This document shows, in pieces, positions 24,150 to 35,915 of a stretch of 64,000 bases of DNA (positions are counted from its first letter, which is position 1; every line of letters starts with the position of its first letter). The position numbers were made by a program, and so were the translations under genes. The notes beneath the pieces are model-generated. The model ran no database searches and had not been told where the DNA came from. It saw only the letters and a program-made list of their open reading frames with translations. The DNA comes from Wolfiporia cocos (Eukaryota > Basidiomycota > Agaricomycetes > Polyporales > Phaeolaceae): assembly GCA_029448655.1 (NCBI GenBank), contig JACCLO010000005.1, positions 3,348,001 through 3,412,000 on the forward strand, read 5' to 3'.

Positions 24150-25435
24150 CTATTCGATAAACTTGTAGCCCTTCTCGATGTTCTGCTTGAGACCAGCAAT
24201 CGCTACCTGGAGCAGCTCCTCCTCACGCGCCGTGATGGGGCCGATAGGGTGGATCTTCTCAACACCGCTCGCCTGTGTGCGCGCCATGAGCGAAACATAC
24301 GGAAAGCACTAGTAGAGACACATACACCAAGTTCAATGTTTGACGCGATGTACTCGACGCCCTGGGCCTCGTAGAGGTCGCTGCGCACGAACGACGGGGT
24401 AATGACGCCCTTCTCGCCGGAAATTCCGCGGAAGAGCGCGTTCGCGAACTTCGCGCCTGCGTACGCCATGGAGAGAGTCGCGCTGCCCGCTCCAGCCTTG
24501 GCCTGGACGACCTCATCACCGCCGAACTGCACACGGTGCACGAGCGCCTCGTACTTCTCCTTGTCGCCAAGGATCGCCTTGGCTGAGGGCGATTGCGAGA
24601 AGAGGGGAACAATCGTGTCGCCCGAGTGTCCGCCGACGACGGTGACGGGCGTGTCTGCGGGGTCCGTGCCGGTCAGGCCCGCGAGGAAGCGCGTCGCGCG
24701 CACGACGTCGAGCGTGGAGACACCGAAGATGCGGCGCGGGTCGTACACGCCCGCCTTCTCGTACACGCGCGAGGCGATCGGCACGAGCGAGTTGACGGGG
24801 TTGGTGATGATGAGCAGGTTCGCCTTGGGCGCGACGCGCGCCGCCGCGGTCGCGAGGTCGCGGAGGACGGACGCGTTCGTCTGTTTCGGGGTCAGCGGTG
24901 CCGTAGCATGTCATGGACGCGCCAAGAGCTTACCGCAAAGAGGTCATCACGGGTCATCTAGCTGCGGGGTTAGAACGGTAAGGTTCCGGATCACTGAATG
25001 AACTCACTCCGGGCTGCAAGGAATCTGGTCAGTTCAGGAAGGCGAGCAAAGTGGCACCACGCACCTTGCGAGGAACACCGGCAGGCACAACGATCACTTC
25101 CGCGCCATCGAGCGCCTCATCAAGCTTGTCCGCAGCGAAGCCCTTGACCTTTTCGCGCGTGACGCGGCAGTCAGCCCTGCTATGAGCTTAAAGGACACGC
25201 GCTAACGCACCTCGCTGGCGGCGTCAATGTGGCTCACATCCGCAGCAACACCAGGGGCGCCACGGATATCGTACAGGTTCAAGTTCTTGACGTGCGGGTC
25301 AAGCTTGAGCAGGAGAGAGAGGGGCTGGCCAATGCCTCCGCCAGCACCGAGGACGGTGACGTTGATTCCGCGCGCGGAGGACGAGGAGAACTGACGCGTC
25401 TGAGTGAGCGTGCGCACGGCGTTGCGGGCGAACAT
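24150..25435 (-). CDS. MDH1: Malate dehydrogenase, mitochondrial
   Basis: Six exons (25435-25211, 25148-25065, 25013-25008, 24957-24934, 24880-24326, 24272-24150) give 338 aa, the family length. The N-terminus ([20 protein letters not shown]) is a mitochondrial presequence. The NAD-binding motif is [17 protein letters not shown], followed by [20 protein letters not shown] and NPVNSLVPI. The catalytic histidine lies in [12 protein letters not shown]. The enzyme interconverts malate and oxaloacetate with NAD in the TCA cycle. The third exon is only 6 nt and encodes Pro-Gly of the substrate loop; without it the conserved PGMTRDD would be broken. The gene is divergent from cyclin C across 871 bp. 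Confidence 0.96.
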
Positions 25436-26306
25436 CGCGAGTGGTGATGGGAAGGGGGGCGGAAGTGGTGGTGGTGGTGAGGAAAGAGGTGACGGCGACG
25501 AGGTCGTGGAACGCGCGACTTTTTATGTCGGAGAAGGTCGGACACGAGCAGCGCGCCTGCGCCGAAGTGCGGTAATTCCTAGACAGCTCCGGCCGCCTGT
25601 ACTCTTTCCCTCGTGCTCATCGCTACATCATCGCTCATCTCAGCGTAGGTTCTGTTGCACAGCGATGGTGATTTCATGCAAGTGTAATTGAAATGGATGT
25701 ACAAGCGGATGGGATCAGAGACCCAACCGTTGGGCGCTTGCCATCGCGGCTCCCGCGATACTCACTGAGCAGCGGGCGACCTCTGTCCACACAAATCGAC
25801 ATTCGAGAATGTTATTCGAATTCTCCGATGCACGACTGATTTCGCTCTTGCATCATTGATCATTGTAGCTTTAGGTTATGAGGAGTACAATCCTCCTGGC
25901 GCCTATGTGGGCGTCAAAGAGCCCCGAGTACACATCCGTTTTTCATGCACTTGTACTTGCACGTTTCGTCTCACCGCGCCCACATATGTCCTGTATATCC
26001 CAGATAATCACTGGCCAAATACTCTCTTCTGTCATGCTACTCTTTGAGTCTCTTGGACAGACGCAACCGGAGACTAGACTAGATTGCATGATGTATTATC
26101 GCTAGGTGTACACACTTGTGCACTAGCAAGTCTATGTACTTCATTCCGAGGTGTGTATCTACATAGCTGAGGTGCACTTCTGTGCTCTCTCCCAAAGCAT
26201 ATGGCGCCCGGCGGACCCATAAGCTCGTCGATCTCCGATCCGCTACCGCGATGTTCGAGTAGGCGCGTATGGGTGCTTGAACGCGACCACCATCTGACGG
26301 CACAGC
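25436..26306. other. Intergenic between divergent MDH1 and cyclin C
   Basis: 871 bases of shared 5' region. No TATA box at a standard position and no gene was recognised. Confidence 0.55.
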
Positions 26307-27748
26307 ATGGCGACTGATTTCTGGGCCAGCTCGCACTAGTGAGTCCTTTTGTGCTTCATCTCTGACTATGTCGACAACCACGCAGCAACAGATGGATGGT
26401 AGACAGAGCTACCCTCAAACAGGCCCGCGCGGAGGATTCGCAATACGTCGATGAGGAGGAGTGTTTGAACTTCCTGCCTATCTTCTTTGCCAATTGTATG
26501 TGACTCAGTAGCAGCAACGTTACCTACCTAACCGCCCTCAGTGATCGCGAAGCTGGGCAAAAAACTGCAGATGCGGCAGCGAGTCATCGCGACAGCGACA
26601 ATATTCTTCAAGCGGTTCTACGTCAAGAACTCGTACTGCGACACGGACCCGTTCATCGTCATTGCCGCATGCTGCTATGTCGCCGCCAAAGCGGAGGAGG
26701 CCCCTGTGCACATCAAGAACGTTGTCTCGGAGGCCCGCATGCTCTTCAACAGTACGCCTGTCCGCCCCGCTCCCCGCGCTCGCCTTGAAGCTCATTTCAG
26801 ATGAAGAGCTCGGCGCCAAATCGTTCTCTCCAGATCACTCCAAGCTCGCAGAGATGGAGTTCTACTTAGTCGATGACCTCGAGTGCGACCTCACCGTCTT
26901 CCATCCGTACCGCACCCTTATGGCCCTCTGCGGAAAGGATGGAAGCGCCGCGGAGGCGGGCGAGCTCGGCGCAGGTGTGGATGACGGCCCACGTTATTGG
27001 GGAACGGGCGAGGGCAAGCTCGAGCTGCAGGAAGGCGCGCTGCAGATGGCCTGGTACGCACGCTACTGGACATAAGCGCACGCCACTGACCCACTAGCGT
27101 AGGTTCATTATCAACGACACGTACCGCTCCGACCTCCCACTTCTCTACCCGCCGCATCTCATCGCCATCGCCGCCATCTACCTTACGCTCGTCCTCCACT
27201 CCTCCACGCGTGCGCTCCTCCACGCACAGACGAACGCGCAGTCCGCCGGGTCCGCATCCTCCGCACACGCCTCCGCGCAGCAAGGCTCCGCGCGTCGCTC
27301 CTCGCGCTCGTCTGCCGCGCACGCAAAGAAGGCGCCGCAAGACATCGTCGGCTTCATGGCCGGGCTCAACGTGAGCATGCCCCTCGTCGCGACGCTCGCG
27401 CAGGAGATCATCGCGCTCTACGTCCGCTGGGAGCGCTACCGCGAGGACGCGCACGCCACACAGCAGGACTCGGCCCGTGGTGCGTTCGCACACACGTATG
27501 CAAAGCGTGCCGCGAGTGTTGGTAGCGCGGGCACCGCGAGCACCGGCGCGACGCCGAGTGCGGACGAACCATCCGCGCAGGGGCCTGGCGAGCGCGTCCC
27601 GCTGGTCGTTACACCCGCGTTGATGATGCAGGTTCTGGCGAACATGCGGGAGCGATGCCAGCGAGACCGCGAGATGGCGGCGCACGGGCAGGGTGGACGG
27701 ACGGTTGCAGTGAATAAGGTGCTAGAAAGGGCGCAGGCGGCAGGATGA
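26307..27748 (+). CDS. SSN8: Cyclin C, Mediator kinase-module subunit
   Basis: Exons 26307-26338, 26386-26495, 26542-26751, 26801-27053 and 27103-27748 give 416 aa. The N-terminus ATDFWASSHYNRW is diagnostic of cyclin C. The cyclin box follows (LGKKLQMRQRVIATATIFFK; CCYVAAKAEEAPVHIKNVV), then DLTVFHPYRTL and the second cyclin fold with INDTYRSDLPLLYPP. A Ser/Ala-rich insert makes it longer than yeast Srb11. Cyclin C pairs with Cdk8 in the Mediator kinase module, which phosphorylates RNA polymerase II and transcription factors. Confidence 0.94.
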
Positions 27749-27930
27749 AAGGGCAGTCGTAGCATTGAAACCGATGTGATCTTCTGGGATTTAGCGGTGC
27801 AGCCTTTATGATTTGGGACAATATAGTAGGATATCAATTTCGGCCGCAATGGTTACAAACATCGATGAGCCTTCGATACACATGCGTCCAGTGAATAATT
27901 AAGTGGCAGTGCACTGAATACAGGCAACAT

Positions 27931-30900
27931 TCAATCAAGCTGTGCGTCCGGGAACAGCTCCTGTCTCGCCCGGTCCGCCTCCGCCTCGTCCTCCATCTGC
28001 GCTCCCTGCACCTGCGCTTCCCCATGTTCCTCCTTCACAGGCACCGGGTCTACCCCAATATCATCCACAACGCCCTCCTGCTCACCCTCCTGCTCACCCT
28101 CCTGCTCGCCCTCCTGCTCGCCCACAGCGCTTGGCGCAGGCTCATACGCTTCCGGAGGCGTCGTGGGCTGCTGTCTACTGTCAACTGTGCTGACCTCCCT
28201 CTCCTCCCTCTCCTCCTCAGGCTCGGGCGGCGGCGCAGCCTTGCTTTTGAGGTCCTCGTGCGGGACGGCGGCAAAGATATCGCGCCCGGGTTCGGCTTTT
28301 CCGGCCTCGATCGATGTCTCTGCGGACTTTTCGAGCTGCTCGGGCGAGTCGAAGTCCGCCTTGGGGTGCGGCTTCTCGGCGACTACGCGTCCTTTAGGCC
28401 CGGTGGGAACTGTGTCGGACTTTTGTGGTGTTGCGGCGATGGTATGACTGTATTGCGCGTACTGCACAGCGCATTCGTCAGCAAGGCCGTCGCGCGGGAC
28501 AGGTGCAATGTCAACGTACGTTTTCGTAGAATTCCTGGCTAGAACAGAGGGCTAGAGTAAGTGGGTGCAGTGACAGACATGGCGAGCCGCGCACCAAGCA
28601 AAGTCCCAGGTCTTCAGCCACCTCGCGTTGGTGCATTTCGCCACGGTCCACGGATTCCCATACGCGATTGGGCTCAGATACACAAAGTTCCAGATCGCCA
28701 AAATGAGCAGCACTGTCGCAATCTGGAGGCGGACCTTCGGTTTGAGTGCAGACGTGACAAGATCGAACACGCCGCATGTAAGCAAGATCGCAAAGTACAG
28801 CGCAGGGAAGTAATGGTGCAGGAATAACTGGCGACCCATGAGGAAGAAGGGGAAATAGTGCAGACACCAGCCGATGAACAGGAACCCGCACAGTGTGTCG
28901 TACTTCACCACTTTCGCTGTAGGAATGTCAGAACATGCTGGAATGTGAGAATAATATTGATTACTGACTGTTCTCGAAATCTCTGTACCCACGCTGAGCG
29001 CGGAGGATCAGGAACCCACGTACGGCGACGTAGGCAAACACTGCTGCTGTGCTAAGCCACCAAATCAAGGGATTGCCCATGAGGTATATTTGCTTGTGGT
29101 CCCTAACCCAGAAGTTCTGACGAGGGTGTACGTCCTGAGCAAGAGCCAGAAAACAAATATATACCCAGAACTTACAATTCCCCGTCGGAGTCGAGGCCAA
29201 GAATCAGGACGCGAGTCAAAGGTATGACGATCTGTCAGTCCCGCATTCGTCGTCCACATCACCTGTTGTAGCTCTAGAAACTTGGCCAAAAACCCAGGCA
29301 GCTTGTAGTTGACCTTCGGAGCATCGGGTGGGACTGTGCTCAAATCAGCCACAATCACAGAGCTGGACTAGATGACGGCTCACGCATGGGGTGGGCCGCC
29401 GTCTCGATGTACCACAACGAGTTAGCCTTAATGGCTTGCTTGTTGCAGGTCACCTCCTGCTGCTCAAAGCCCCAATCTGGCAGCTTGACTTTGTGGGAGA
29501 ACAAGTAGCATCCGGTCATCGCGTGCCTCAGCCTGAAGTGCGTCCTGAGGGTCCTCAACCGCTTCTTCGACTCGCGGTCGCGCGGATCACCGCGCTCAAT
29601 TTCGACGAACCAGTCATCGTTCGCGTCACCTGCGAAGCCGGGCATGCCATAGCCGGATACCTCGTTCTGGAAGTCAACCTCGGACACAGGAGGGCGCTGC
29701 TCGTGCGAATGCAGGTGCTTGTCCGTCGTAAGATGGCGCAGTTTTATGCGCATGCCAGGCTCAATGAAGGTAAGCGGCTGGTTCTCCCAATCGTAGTCCA
29801 GGTCGCCCTCGCGCGTTGCGTTAAGGAGCCGCCAGTTGTTATTGTCGTCGCGGTGAGGGTATAAAGTAACCTGTTGCTCTGCGGGCAGGTTAGATGACGA
29901 GTTGGTCGGTAAATCTGAACACTCACGCTTGCTGCCACCAGGGTAGTTGTGGGCATGCGAGTGCAGGTAGCCGCCTTGCGTGTTGACATGCCGGATAGTA
30001 ACCTCAGAGCCCAAGGCAACGTCTAGTCCGGGCATCAATATGAAGATCGCACAAAACGTGCCACCACTCGTACCTGCAAAAGTATCGGACATCCCGCGAC
30101 CATTCAACGTGTGCTGAAATTCTGAGCTCATGAAGCCATCGCCATCGCCCGGGTTTTGCAAGATGAGGAAGTGGATCCAGAACATGAACATATAGAAGAA
30201 AATCGGTATACCAATCAGGCAAATCGCGCGGGCCATGAAATGCCGCATGAATGTCCTTGGCGATACGCGCAGGTCGCCCAGCAGCGTCCACAGCTGGCGG
30301 ATAGTGCTCAGGCCTACCGTCGCGATTGTGAACAACCCGACCCACTTGCAGCTGACGACTGCACCCAGCGAGAGGCCCGAGAGGATCAGCCATGTCCACC
30401 ACGACTCAGTGAACGGCTCGTGCTTATCCTCATTGCAGAAGCCGGTCCAGAGGAAAATGGTGAGTGCGGTGAAGAAAATGAGGGGCGAGTCGAGGAGGAT
30501 GTGTCGCGACTGTGTCACCATGCCGTTCTCGAATGTTATGAAGAGCGAGGCGAGGAGTGCGGTCGTTGCGCGGCAGTCGAGAGCGCGGAGGGTGAGATAG
30601 GCGATTGGGACAGTGGCGATGCCGAGGAGGGCGGGAACCATGCGCATGGCGACATATGGGACGTTCTCATAAGCTCTGTTATTTAGGTCTGCACACCTGT
30701 ATGTCAATGAATGGCTGTGGTACTTACTTGCCAATATCCTTAAAGTCGAAGTTGCCGTCATAGCCAAATATAAAGCCCGCGAGGGTGATTAGTAGCTTCG
30801 CCAGTGGAGGGTGCACGTCGACGAAGTATTGCGACTTGATGTACTTGGATGCGAACTTGCCAAAGTGCACCTCATCGAAACTGTACGAATAACAGCTGTA

Positions 30901-31594
30901 AGTTCAAACCATACGGACCCTCACGAGCAGCAATGAAGGGATTCTTTTGGCCTCCGCAGCTACAGTGAACGCTCTGTTATCAGCTCTGCTACCATGCAGC
31001 CGCCATCTTGCATTGTGAAGTCGTGCAAGGCTAATCGAGCCCATGTACGCGGGTATCAGAGCCACATTTGTCCGCTCACTTTCTCGGCACAATATGGCCA
31101 GTAGAACGGGTCCAGAAAGCCGACTCGGTATCGTCGATCCCAAGTTCCACCTTCAAAGGTGCACCTTGCAATCGACGTTGCAAAGTCGAGGTTTATCCGG
31201 GAAGGCACTAATCTACCTTGGGAAGTTGGCGCACGGTGCAGCATGCACAGGCCGGTTCGCGCAGGGAGGCATACCCGGTTCACTGACGCGAGCAAACTTG
31301 AAGACACTAGATAAGGGAGACTTACACGACACTGTCCGGCTGTGATATGCGGAATAACCGAACGAACACAGCGACCAAGGCAATCAGTATGAGCAGCCTC
31401 CATTCAGCAGCAGTGAGATTGATGCCACCCGACGCGTGGCTTTTGCGACCGGGTATGTAGCCTCTTGAAGCGGCTTCCCTTCGCGCGTCTGCGTCAAGGT
31501 GATCGTGGCGGGGGTGGGGGAATCTCTGAGGTGCCGTCTGCGGAAGGCCCGGCGGCGGAGAGGCCGTTCTCCTCACGCGTACCGCGCCAGACAT
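27931..31594 (-). CDS. Dolichyl-phosphate-mannose--protein mannosyltransferase (PMT, probably PMT2 subfamily)
   Basis: Exon 1 (31594-31326) encodes a cytosolic tail and first membrane helix ending QPDSVV. A 445-nt intron precedes exon 2 (from 30880), which starts [15 protein letters not shown]. Multiple membrane helices follow, then luminal MIR repeats ([55 protein letters not shown]), then [16 protein letters not shown] and further helices to NPWTVAKC. The enzyme transfers mannose from dolichyl-phosphate-mannose to Ser/Thr in the ER lumen. MIR sequence similarity suggests PMT2, but PMT1 is not excluded. After the usual end (CQEFYENYAQY) the gene has an extra acidic tail of about 170 residues with four GEQE repeats. 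Confidence 0.92.
28073..28122. repeat. 12-bp coding tandem repeat in the PMT tail
   Basis: About four copies of a 12-nt unit (CCCTCCTGCTCA or CCCTCCTGCTCG on the plus strand) encode repeated Gly-Glu-Gln-Glu near the C-terminus of the mannosyltransferase. The copies differ only at the last base, so they arose recently. Confidence 0.85.
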
Positions 31595-31926
31595 GGCGGT
31601 CGTTGAGAGACACGGAGAGTTGGAGAGCCAGACAAGTTAGACAAGTAAGAAAACAGATTACAAGAGTGAGTAGAAACGAGAGACGGTGAAGACAAGTCGG
31701 TGGCTGCGCAGTGAAGCGGTGAAACGTGTCCAGACGCGTCTGTCGCGTATCCCATTACTGCAACCCTACAGTAGGGGCAGAATAGAGATTCTAAGGTCCC
31801 CGGATTAGAAAGCATACAAAGGCGAGCAACAGCCTCATTATTACCGTGAGAAGAACGCGACACTTGCTCGAATTCGAGCGCGTTCTGCAGCGGGCATCCA
31901 GTAGACCGTCTTGCTCCCCAGTCACA
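31595..31926. promoter_or_regulatory. Bidirectional promoter of PMT and CCT2
   Basis: 332 bases separate two divergent start codons. No TATA box is evident. It must hold both promoters. Confidence 0.5.
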
Positions 31927-34035
31927 ATGTCGATGAACATCTTCGGTGCGGAAGTACGTGTCTTTCCTCTTACATACCTTGGATCTGCTCAATGAACCGT
32001 GCCATCGTAGGCAACAGAGGAGAAAGCAGAGAATGCGCGTCTCTCCTCCTTCGTCGGGGCCTTAGCCCTCGGCGACCTCGTCAAATCCACCCTCGGCCCC
32101 AAGGGCATGAACAAGATTCTCCAGTCTGGATCATCCGGCGAGATCAACGTAACAAACGACGGTGCGACAATCCTGAAGGCGATTCAGCTAGACAATGCCG
32201 CGGCCAAAATCCTCGTGAACATCTCGAAGGTGCAGGACGATGAGGTTGGGGACGGCACGACGAGCGTGTGCGTGCTCGCGGCAGAGCTCCTGCGCGAGGC
32301 GGAGAAGTTGATTGCGATGAAGATCCACCCGCAGACGATCGTCGAGGGTTATCGCATCGCAAGCGCAGCCGCGCTGAGGGCACTTGAGAAGGCTGCGATC
32401 GACAACAGGTGAGTTGGTTTTGCTGCGCTTGACATCTGCCTTTGCGCTGGGTCTTCTGGGGGCGCTGAGGCTCATTGGAGACGACTGTAGTGCCGACCCT
32501 ACGCAATTCCGGCAAGATCTGTTCAACATTGCGCGGACCACGCTCTCGTCAAAAGTGCTCTCGCAGGACAAGGACTACTTTGCGAACCTGGCAGTAGATG
32601 CCGTCCTCCGGCTGAAGGTGCCTATATTCACATGCTTTCACTGTCTTTCCTAATGAACGCGTGCATCCCAGGGCTCGACGGATTTAGATCACATCCAAAT
32701 TATCAAGAAGGTCGGCGAAAAGCTCACAGACTCGTACCTCGACGAAGGTGAGAAAAAACTAAACTTAGGCATCGCATCGGTACCGCGATATCATCTGCTG
32801 CATAATAGGCTTCATTTTGGACAAGACTATCGGCATCAATTGTCCAAAACGACTTGAAAATGCTAGAATTCTCATTGCCAACACCTGTACGTTCGCACGG
32901 AGTGTCTTGCTTGGATGGTAGAAGCTAAATGCAGCATGACATGGTGCAGCAATGGACACGGACAAAATCAAGATCTTCGGCGCGCGTGTGAAGGTGGACA
33001 GCACTGGGAAGCTCGCCGAGCTCGAGCGTGCAGAGCGAGTGCGACTAACTATTTCCGATGTGATGATAACCCTGCCGACGCCATGATGTCTACAGGAAAA
33101 GATGAAGGCGAAAGTCGACGCTATCGCGGCGCACGGCATCAACTGTTTCGTTAACCGACAGCTCATTTACAACTACCCCGAATCGCTTCTTGCTGATAAG
33201 GGTGTCCTCACGATCGAGCACGCCGACTTCGAGGGCGTGGAGCGGCTGTCGTTGGTCACTGGCGGAGAGATCGCGAGCACGTTCGACCGGCCAGATCTCG
33301 TGAAGCTCGGGCGATGCGAGCTTATTGAGGAGATTATGATCGGCGAAGACAAGGTGAGTTGTCGCTTCCCTTGAACTTACCTCTACATCGTCTGACCGCC
33401 TCTCAGCTCACCAAGTTTTCCGGAGTCGCTGCAGGCGAGGCATGCACGGTCGTGCTCCGCGGCTCGACAAATCAGATGGTCGATGAAGCGGAGCGCTCGC
33501 TGCACGACGCGCTCTCCGTTCTTTCGCAGACCGTCAAGGAGACACGCGTCGTGCTGGGCGGCGGCTGCTCCGAGATGCTGATGAGCTGCGCGGTTGAGGA
33601 GGAGGCGCGGAAGATCACCGGGAAGAAGGCTATCGCAGCTGAGGCGTTTTCCAAGGCGCTGCGGCAGATCCCCACGATCCTCGCAGACAATGCGGGCTAT
33701 GACTCGTCAGATTTGGTGTCGAAGCTGCGGGCGGCGCACTACGATGGGCAGTCGGATGCGGGTTTGGGTGAGTGCCGCGAAATGTCTCTCGGCTAGGCCG
33801 GCTGTGTGCTGATGTGCGTGGTAGACATGAACGAGGGCACGATCGGCTCGATGAGGCAGCTCGGTATCACGGAAAGCTACAAGCTGAAGCGGCAGGTCGT
33901 CCTGAGCGCGAGCGAAGCCGCGGAAATGATTATTCGGTAAGTGCGCTTCTCTTAATCTGATGCGGTCATTGACGGATGCGCTGCAGGGTTGATGACATCC
34001 TGCGGGCGACACCGAGGAGACGGGAGGCGGTATAG
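31927..34035 (+). CDS. CCT2: T-complex protein 1 subunit beta (CCT2)
   Basis: Exons begin 31927-31953, 32011-32408, 32491-32617 and 32672-32747; about six more run to the stop at 34033-34035. The protein starts [20 protein letters not shown]. The ATP-site motifs [19 protein letters not shown] and [16 protein letters not shown] follow, then [18 protein letters not shown], the beta-specific [20 protein letters not shown] and the end [17 protein letters not shown] is the hetero-octameric double-ring chaperonin of the cytosol; it folds actin and tubulin among others. The actin gene lies 7 kb away, probably by coincidence. Confidence 0.96.
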
Positions 34036-34419
34036 ATGACAGAGATGCATAGAATACGACACAAAATTGTATTGCTCTGATTTCACCTGCATTCGATGGC
34101 TAATCGACCCGCGTGCGAGACGATCTGCACGCCTACGCCTCGTGTGGGCCAGTGTCGGTCATGATTCATGATGCCTTGCTATCTCCTGAAGTAGAGTCGG
34201 TTGCCAGTGAGTAGAATGTCTGGCCAGTGGCGGGACTTGTTCCAGGTACATGCGCGTTCGAGTTTGGTGGTGGAACGTTGTGAACTAAATACCGTCATGG
34301 GTTCCTTGGCATATGAGCCCGCAGGCTCCTGACTTCCTGCGGAGCCACTGTACAGCTGCCCTCCTTGACAGCCGACGGCGACCCTAACTATCAATTCTAT
34401 CCATCCGCCAGCATCAGCC
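34036..34419. other. Intergenic between CCT2 and FUR1
   Basis: 384 bases between two plus-strand genes, holding the CCT2 3' end and the FUR1 promoter. Nothing else was recognised. Confidence 0.5.
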
Positions 34420-35560
34420 ATGGTCGTGCAACACGCGCCGACGTCGCAGACGACACCCGCCTCGCTCCCGCCCTCCGTGTTCACGCTCCCGCAAACCGCA
34501 CAACTCGAGGCGCTGTACACAATTATTCGCGACAAGAACACGAGCCGAGGCGACTTTCTCTTCTACTCAGACCGCATCATCCGCTTGCTCGTCGAGGAGG
34601 GCCTGAACCACCTTCCCGTCCTGCCCAAGACCGTCGAGACGCCTACGGTGTGTGCACTGTGCTACGAGGTGCTCGTGTGACCGAGTCGATTGCGGATAGG
34701 GCGCGACATATGAGGGTGTTGGCTTCGAGGGGCAAATATGCGGTGTATCTATCCTGCGCGCTGGGGAGGTGTGTCCAATGTTCCCATGGCCGAGCACTTG
34801 AGGCGTTGATGCATTCCCGTGGTTCAGGCAATGGAGGCGGGCCTGCGCGAGGTGTGCAGGAGCGTGCGCATTGGCAAAATCCTAATCCAGAGGGTGCGCA
34901 GCTCGCCTCGTGGATGAGGGTGCTCGCGGACGGTCACTAACGATTGCAATTGCCGTGATAGGATGAGGAAACTGCGCAGCCGAAGTTGTTCTACTCGAAG
35001 GTAAGGGAGGCACATCTTGCTGGGAGACTTGTCTCCTAATGTTGCATTTGTGGACAGCTTCCTCAGGACATCGCACAGCGATATGTGCTGCTACTGGATC
35101 CCATGCTCGGTGCGTAGGCACAGTGAACTGCAGCTGCGTGCAGTGCTGACTCTCTTATGATGCAAGCCACGGGCGGTTCTGCCATGAAAGCCGTGGAGGT
35201 CATCATGGAACACGGCGTGCCAGAGGAGCGGATTATTTTCATCAACCTGGTATGCTTTCGGGTTCTTTGGCTGCTTGCGTTCATGACCATCTCCCCAGAT
35301 CTCCTCGCCCGAGGGTCTCAGGAACTTCTGTGCAAAATATCCCACGTTGCGAGTGGTACGTCTGATGCATCTCCATTGAGCAAATGCTCCTCTCGACCGA
35401 CTATGTGTATGCAGATTACTGGTTGGATCGATAAGGGGCTGAACGAGAAGCAATACATCATCCCAGGGCTGGGAGACTTTGGCGAGAGAAGGTGAGAAAT
35501 TTCACTATCCGGAATCCGGCAGCCTGTTGAGTGAAATTACTCCTCAGATATTGCTCTTGA
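34420..35560 (+). CDS. FUR1: Uracil phosphoribosyltransferase
   Basis: Exon 1 (34420-34647) encodes VFTLPQTAQLEALYTIIRDK and FYSDRIIRLLVEEGLNHLPV. Later exons give GQICGVSILRAGE, AMEAGLREVCRSVRIGK, the PRPP-binding loop LLDPMLATGGSAMKAVEV and ITGWIDKGLNEKQYIIPGLG. The enzyme joins uracil to PRPP to make UMP in pyrimidine salvage; loss of it gives 5-fluorouracil resistance. There are about eight exons. The last one (35548-35560) is only 13 nt and completes the conserved end FGERRYCS; reading through its intron would end at FGERR. Confidence 0.95.
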
Positions 35561-35915
35561 AGGGACGAAACCTTGTTCCCTGCAAGCTGCGGACGTGCGG
35601 GCGGCACGCCCACATCTGGTTTGAAACATGGGGCTACAACAATTGGGACAGCAAATGTATTACCACTTGAGAGGCATACGAATCTATCAGGGCATCCATT
35701 CCTACCACTGCGTGTAGACGTTAGGTTCCAGTGTGAGATCAGGGGGTGGCTCTGTGTGAAAAATGCAAAGGTTGCTCGCAAGCGCCTGCGCCTGCGCATA
35801 TGACTACGAGAGTGCTCCCCAGCGGTTCCTTCTTGCTCCCAGCCCAGCCAGTTCGTACCTAACTTATCCCATTGTCTAAGTCTCCTCGTCGTCACGCACA
35901 ACGTCGAGCACCGCA
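35561..35915. other. Intergenic between FUR1 and EMG1
   Basis: 355 bases between two plus-strand genes. No feature was recognised. Confidence 0.5.
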
